Origin: Sipunculus nudus
Taxonomy: Eukaryota > Annelida > Sipuncula > Golfingiida > Sipunculidae
NCBI GenBank assembly: GCA_026874595.1
Contig: CM049318.1
Coordinates: 42,574,456 to 42,638,455, forward strand
Length of the DNA stretch: 64,000 nucleotides
Reading direction: 5' to 3'
This document shows positions 60,343-64,000 of the stretch, in pieces (positions within the stretch are counted from its first letter, which is position 1; each line of letters starts with the position of its first letter). The notes beneath the pieces are model-generated. The model did no database searches. It was not told the DNA's origin and was given only the letters and a program-made list of their open reading frames with translations. A program made the translations under genes and the position numbers.

Positions 60343-62214
60343 TTGCGTGAGGAGCGTAATGACTATCCCAGACCTACACCTAAGATAGAATAATAAAAGA
60401 AAGAATTTTTACTGAAGTTTTCTTTTGATCAATGTAATTTTGCAGAACATGATACAGAGATTTAATTGTCATTTGTGTACATTCAGGCATTCTGATGTGG
60501 TTTATGAAAAACATGTAAAGTCCTGAACTTACGATACATGTAGAAAAATAACTCTGATATCGCATGACCCGATAACCAATCTTTCACTTTCATGATTTGA
60601 ATCATACATAGGTTAGCTGTCAAATCACACTTTGCTTTTTGATTTAACAGATATGGTCAGTGACAACCAATTAAGAAAATCCTTATATTTCAAATACATG
60701 TATATATTTTTTAATTTGTTTAGGAACGTTTAATATTTTTAATGCCCACATCCTCTATATATTCTACACATAACACTGACAGGGCACCAGATCCCTCTAC
60801 TCTCTGGAACCCAAGAAGAATTTATCTTCCAAATGAGTTAGCTGACAAAGGGAATGTTTCTGGTACCATGGATCCCCGTTTACTTTTGAGTTTATAGTCA
60901 CTATGTTTGTTGAACCATTCCGCAGTAGCTGTGGGTGTTGTATTTGACTTTAAGTTGGCATGGGTTTAAGTTGTTAGTTTGTTAAACCGGTCCGCTATAG
61001 CTGCTGACATTATATTCAAACTCGACTATTCCACAGAAGAATAGAGAATATAATGATCAAAAACGAGTGGACATTCCCGTTCCGAAGACGGGAAATCAAT
61101 TCTACTGGGACCGCTTCTTTATTCGGATCCACATTAATATCTAATGGTTGGTGAACCCCTCCCATATTTCATTTAAATTGGTAGTTTTTTGCATATTCCT
61201 GCTAACAAACAATCAAAAAAACCAACCAACTAGCAAACAGACAGGGATGAAAACATACCTCCTTGCAGAGGTAATCAGTCCATGAGAGGCAGAATTTAAA
61301 GGTCCATTTATGACAGGTCTGTTGATCATCCATTTAATACACATCCTGTCTCAACAACCCTTTATTCTGAAATATGTTTAACCGCATATTTATATTGTTC
61401 CATTGATTATGACTGCCGTCATATTAATCATACACATGACGTGAATAAGGTTCATTTTAGCGTCTGTTGAGAGTCATTATATAATTTTTAGTAAGGCTTC
61501 CCGGTTTCATGAGACATGCCCCATATATTGTAATCGTTTCGCATATTTTTTCCAGCTTATTGTTTATCACATATTGTGATTGCCATTATGTCTCATTTAT
61601 AGCCTTACATTTGCATTCTTTCTTTTAGTGATACTAACCTGTGTGACACGGGGTAATTACGAAAAGCTATAAAAACGAGCATTAGATACAACTGCGGACA
61701 GCCGTAACGACCGGGAACGTTTTTAATCAGGCCATAAAAAATAGGACACACGCTGAAGGAGTTATCCAAAGAATCGTTTCTGTCTTGTTAGCACGTGGTT
61801 TGTCTCTCTAAATGTGTTTATTGTGTCATGAACTTGGGTTTATGAGGACATTAAGCAAAGTGATTGACTCTCCGTATAAATCGGAGAGAAAACAAAAAAG
61901 TATAAAAAATAATCCTCTAATCAACTTTAATGTCGATACGTGACAGGACAATGAGGACACCTGAACTCTAGACTAACCGGCACATGTCTCTTTCAACGTG
62001 TGACGGGGATTTATAATGTTTGAATTAACAAGGCAAGACATCCTACCTGAAACGAGCGACATAAATTTCCTTTAAAGGTACGTTGCCGTGTAATTAAATC
62101 ATTTGCATTAACGAGCCATAATGTACTAATGACCATGATCCACATTAGCTTCTGAACATAACAAAAGCAATTAAATTTTCATTAAGAGATCTAGCTTATA
62201 TTAAATCAGTTGAT
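60343..62214. other. Intergenic DNA with one diverged duplication
   Basis: TTTGTTGAACCATTCCGCAG near 60905 and TTTGTTAAACCGGTCCGCTA near 60978 begin two related ~75-95-bp stretches. Nothing else is recognised. Confidence 0.5.
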
Positions 62215-62440
62215 AAAATGAAGTCATTAATTTGGTTTGTATTAAATAATTTTGTTTATATTACGATATTTCACTTAAATTTAAGTCATTTGTTTTATTT
62301 TAGATCATTTGGTTTATATCTTGTTTACAAAAAGTCATTAAGTTTAAATCAAGTAGTAATTAAGTCATTTGGTTTATTTTAAGTCATTTGGTCTACATTA
62401 AGGCATATGATGTTTATTAAGTTCTTTGGTTTACGTTACG
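62215..62440. repeat. Degenerate tandem repeat of AAGTCATTTGGTTTAT
   Basis: About ten imperfect copies of the ~20-bp phrase, with variable spacing. Confidence 0.75.
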
Positions 62441-62509
62441 GAATCTAATATCAACAGATCACGAATGCGTGATGAACATAAATTTTGTGGTGGGAAAAAA
62501 ATCAGATTC

Positions 62510-63244
62510 TGTAACACTAAGCAGCGTGAAATGTCTAGGGGAATGAATAAAGCAGTCATTTTTTTTTGTTAGCAAATAACTATAATTTATCCTTAAAACA
62601 ACCCTAACATTACAGTACACTAAATCGATACAATTACACAGTACAACAACAGTATAACAGCAAATCAATATAATCACACAGCCTAATACACAAAGTGCAC
62701 AGTACCTGGATACCACCACCGACACAGCGACAAGTCCTTTAAAGCATATAATTCAGATGAACAGTTCACAAAAATCTTCTCAGAGAATAACATTGCAATG
62801 TAAAGCTCTTGTAATAATCCCGAAAGTACACTGAAGACCAAACAAAATTCTTCACAAATCCAGAAGAAAATCTGTAACTGCCGCACTTATCGGAATAGGT
62901 CCCACAAACTGACATACACGGTTCTGTGTCCGCTGGAATATTCTCTCACCTCTCACGGCTCTAAAAACACAGCCCCTATTTATGACCTTTCATCCGAAAA
63001 CTCTACAAAATTCCCTTTCACGAACAATCGAAAAGAATAACACATAATTCACAGTACACACGCTAAAGGAAACATCTCGAACAGAGAACGCCGTGTCAGG
63101 GTTCACACGTGGGCCAGCCCGGCCCGGCCAGGCGATGCTGCGTGCTACACGAACCAAATGCCAACAACACATGGAACATCCGTGTGCACAATAAAACAAT
63201 CATCTGTAAGACCGCTCCACACAATAAAAGGGGCACCTGAAACA
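62510..63244 (-). mobile_element. Ty3/Gypsy 3' LTR
   Basis: On the minus strand the LTR starts TGTTTCAGGTGCCCC at 63244, directly after a polypurine tract. The inner end is proposed at the TTAGTGTTACA sequence ending at 62510, giving about 735 bp with TG…CA termini. The inner boundary is a guess because no second LTR is in the window. A TAAATAG promoter-like motif lies about 260 bp into the LTR. Confidence 0.65.
62976..62984 (-). promoter_or_regulatory. TATA-like motif in the LTR
   Basis: ATAAATAGG on the minus strand, inside the LTR, in a position suitable for the U3 promoter of a Gypsy element. Confidence 0.4.
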
Positions 63245-63255
63245 CTCCCCCTCCT
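63245..63255 (-). promoter_or_regulatory. Polypurine tract (plus-strand priming site)
   Basis: AGGAGGGGGAG on the minus strand immediately precedes the TGT of the LTR, the standard position for the retroelement polypurine tract. Confidence 0.8.
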
Positions 63256-63375
63256 GTAAGAAAAGAGAAAAGTTTCTCAAAACTTTTTTTTTTGCGATCA
63301 CAATCACTAAATTTTTACAACATCTCAAAAATCATCTTATTTACAACATTACATAAACATCTCGTTTACAACATT
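63256..63375 (-). other. Spacer between RNase H and polypurine tract with ~27-bp direct repeats
   Basis: TTTACAACATT.CATAAACATCTCG occurs twice on the + strand, with a third diverged copy. In an intact element the integrase gene would lie here; only 120 bp remain. Confidence 0.7.
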
Positions 63376-63999
63376 TCATAAACATCTCGATAAGGAATCA
63401 GCAAGTACATTGTCGTTTCCTTTAATGTGTCTGATTTCAAGGTTGTAATCCTGTAAGAACAAACTCCATCTCAACAATCTTTGATTTTTACACTTCAACT
63501 TGTTCATGAACGTGAGGGGATTGTGATCACTGAAGACAATGATAGGCTTGACTGATGAAGTACCATAAACTTCAAATGTTGCAATGCCAAAATCGAAGCC
63601 AAACATTCCTTTTCAATAGTGGAGTTTTTTTTTCTGGTTAAACTTTCTTGAGAAATGAGAAATTGGAGGATCTATGCCATCATTGCCTTCTTGTAACAAC
63701 ACAGCACCAGCAGCAGTATCACTAACATCTACAACTAACTTAAAAGGTACAGAAAAGTCTGGAGCTACCAAAACTGGTGAACTTTCAAATTCTGAAATGC
63801 ATTTTCACACCGAAAATTCCATACAAACTTTTGTTTCTTATTACAAATTAGTCAAAGTTTCAGCTACAGCAGAAAAATTTGGACAAAACTTCCTGTAGTA
63901 TCCAACCATACGAAGAAAATGCATTATTTGCTTTTTGTTCTCTGGTCTAGGAACTGCAGAAATAGCACTTATCTTAGCACTAACAGGTTTTACTTGACC
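63376..63999 (-). pseudogene. Ty3/Gypsy pol fragment: end of RT and RNase H, frame-broken
   Basis: From the window edge inward on the minus strand: the end of the reverse transcriptase with the FLRMVGYYRKFCPNF block (open 63844-63999, then a stop), a broken linker, the first half of RNase H (FSRKF region) in another stretch of frame ending in a stop, then an intact frame from about 63600 with FSDHNPLTF and the final HIKGNDNVLADSLSR, stopping at 63376. At least three frame changes or stops are needed to follow the family order, so this copy is dead. Integrase should follow RNase H in this family but is absent. The element continues beyond the window. Confidence 0.85.
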
Positions 64000-64000
64000 C

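Noticed and set aside
60866..61070. Possible tRNA-derived SINE in the duplicated GAACCATTCCGC / AAACCGGTCCGC stretch
   Set aside because: No A-box/B-box pair or cloverleaf could be traced.

Overview
The window looks like animal nuclear DNA, most likely from a marine bivalve or another lophotrochozoan. I see no bacterial-type gene, operon, tRNA, rRNA or CRISPR array. Instead there is AT-rich non-coding DNA packed with tandem repeats and transposon remnants: a Penelope-like element, a Ginger/KRBA2-type DNA transposon, hAT-, pogo- and MULE/Merlin-like non-autonomous elements, and a Ty3/Gypsy element. The bivalve assignment rests on general resemblance to repeat-rich molluscan DNA, including blocks rich in AGGTCA and in (GGACG)n/(CCGT)n. 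It is an inference, not an alignment result. I recognise no host protein-coding gene. Most long reading frames lie inside minisatellites whose unit length is a multiple of three and are not genes.

Layout. 1-2628: two head-to-head, 5'-truncated copies of a Penelope-like element form a near-perfect 1.1-kb inverted repeat cut by the window edge, followed by a hammerhead-ribozyme fold on the + strand. 2688-3550: pogo/Tc1-like element with TA duplication. 4.1-23.8 kb: a series of minisatellites (45, 66, 36, 41, ~59, 39 and 42 bp). The 41-bp array is split by a 696-bp TIR element with a 9-bp target duplication. 23.8-29.6 kb: lower-repeat DNA with a 1093-bp hAT-type element (8-bp duplication AAACAAAC) and a scattered GTAACGGAGTTGA motif. 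29.6-34.6 kb: a 5-kb array of a 38-bp unit, with a small reverse-oriented piece at 37.2 kb. 36.2-39.4 kb: TGTTAC-ended elements and a decayed Ginger-type transposon that keeps both ends of its protein but has lost the integrase core. 40.2-48.7 kb: further minisatellites, a head-to-tail trimer of a MITE-like unit, and a ~145/290-bp repeat loaded with AGGTCA half-sites. 49.0-50.6 kb: a 1.6-kb member of the TGTTAC family inserted in a small minisatellite. 52.3-53.9 kb: a 32-bp array with a 546-bp macro-repeat. 54-62.5 kb: dispersed repeats, hairpins and an inverted repeat. 62.5-64 kb: the 3' part of a minus-strand Ty3/Gypsy element (decayed RT/RNase H, polypurine tract, LTR) with integrase missing.

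About 20 kb, roughly a third of the window, is tandem array of at least twelve unrelated units. Nothing indicates a set of genes working together. The interesting material is mobile-element architecture, the hammerhead ribozyme, higher-order structure inside the arrays, and arrays carrying regularly spaced motifs that resemble transcription-factor sites. The one candidate host exon (42752-42828) is weakly supported.
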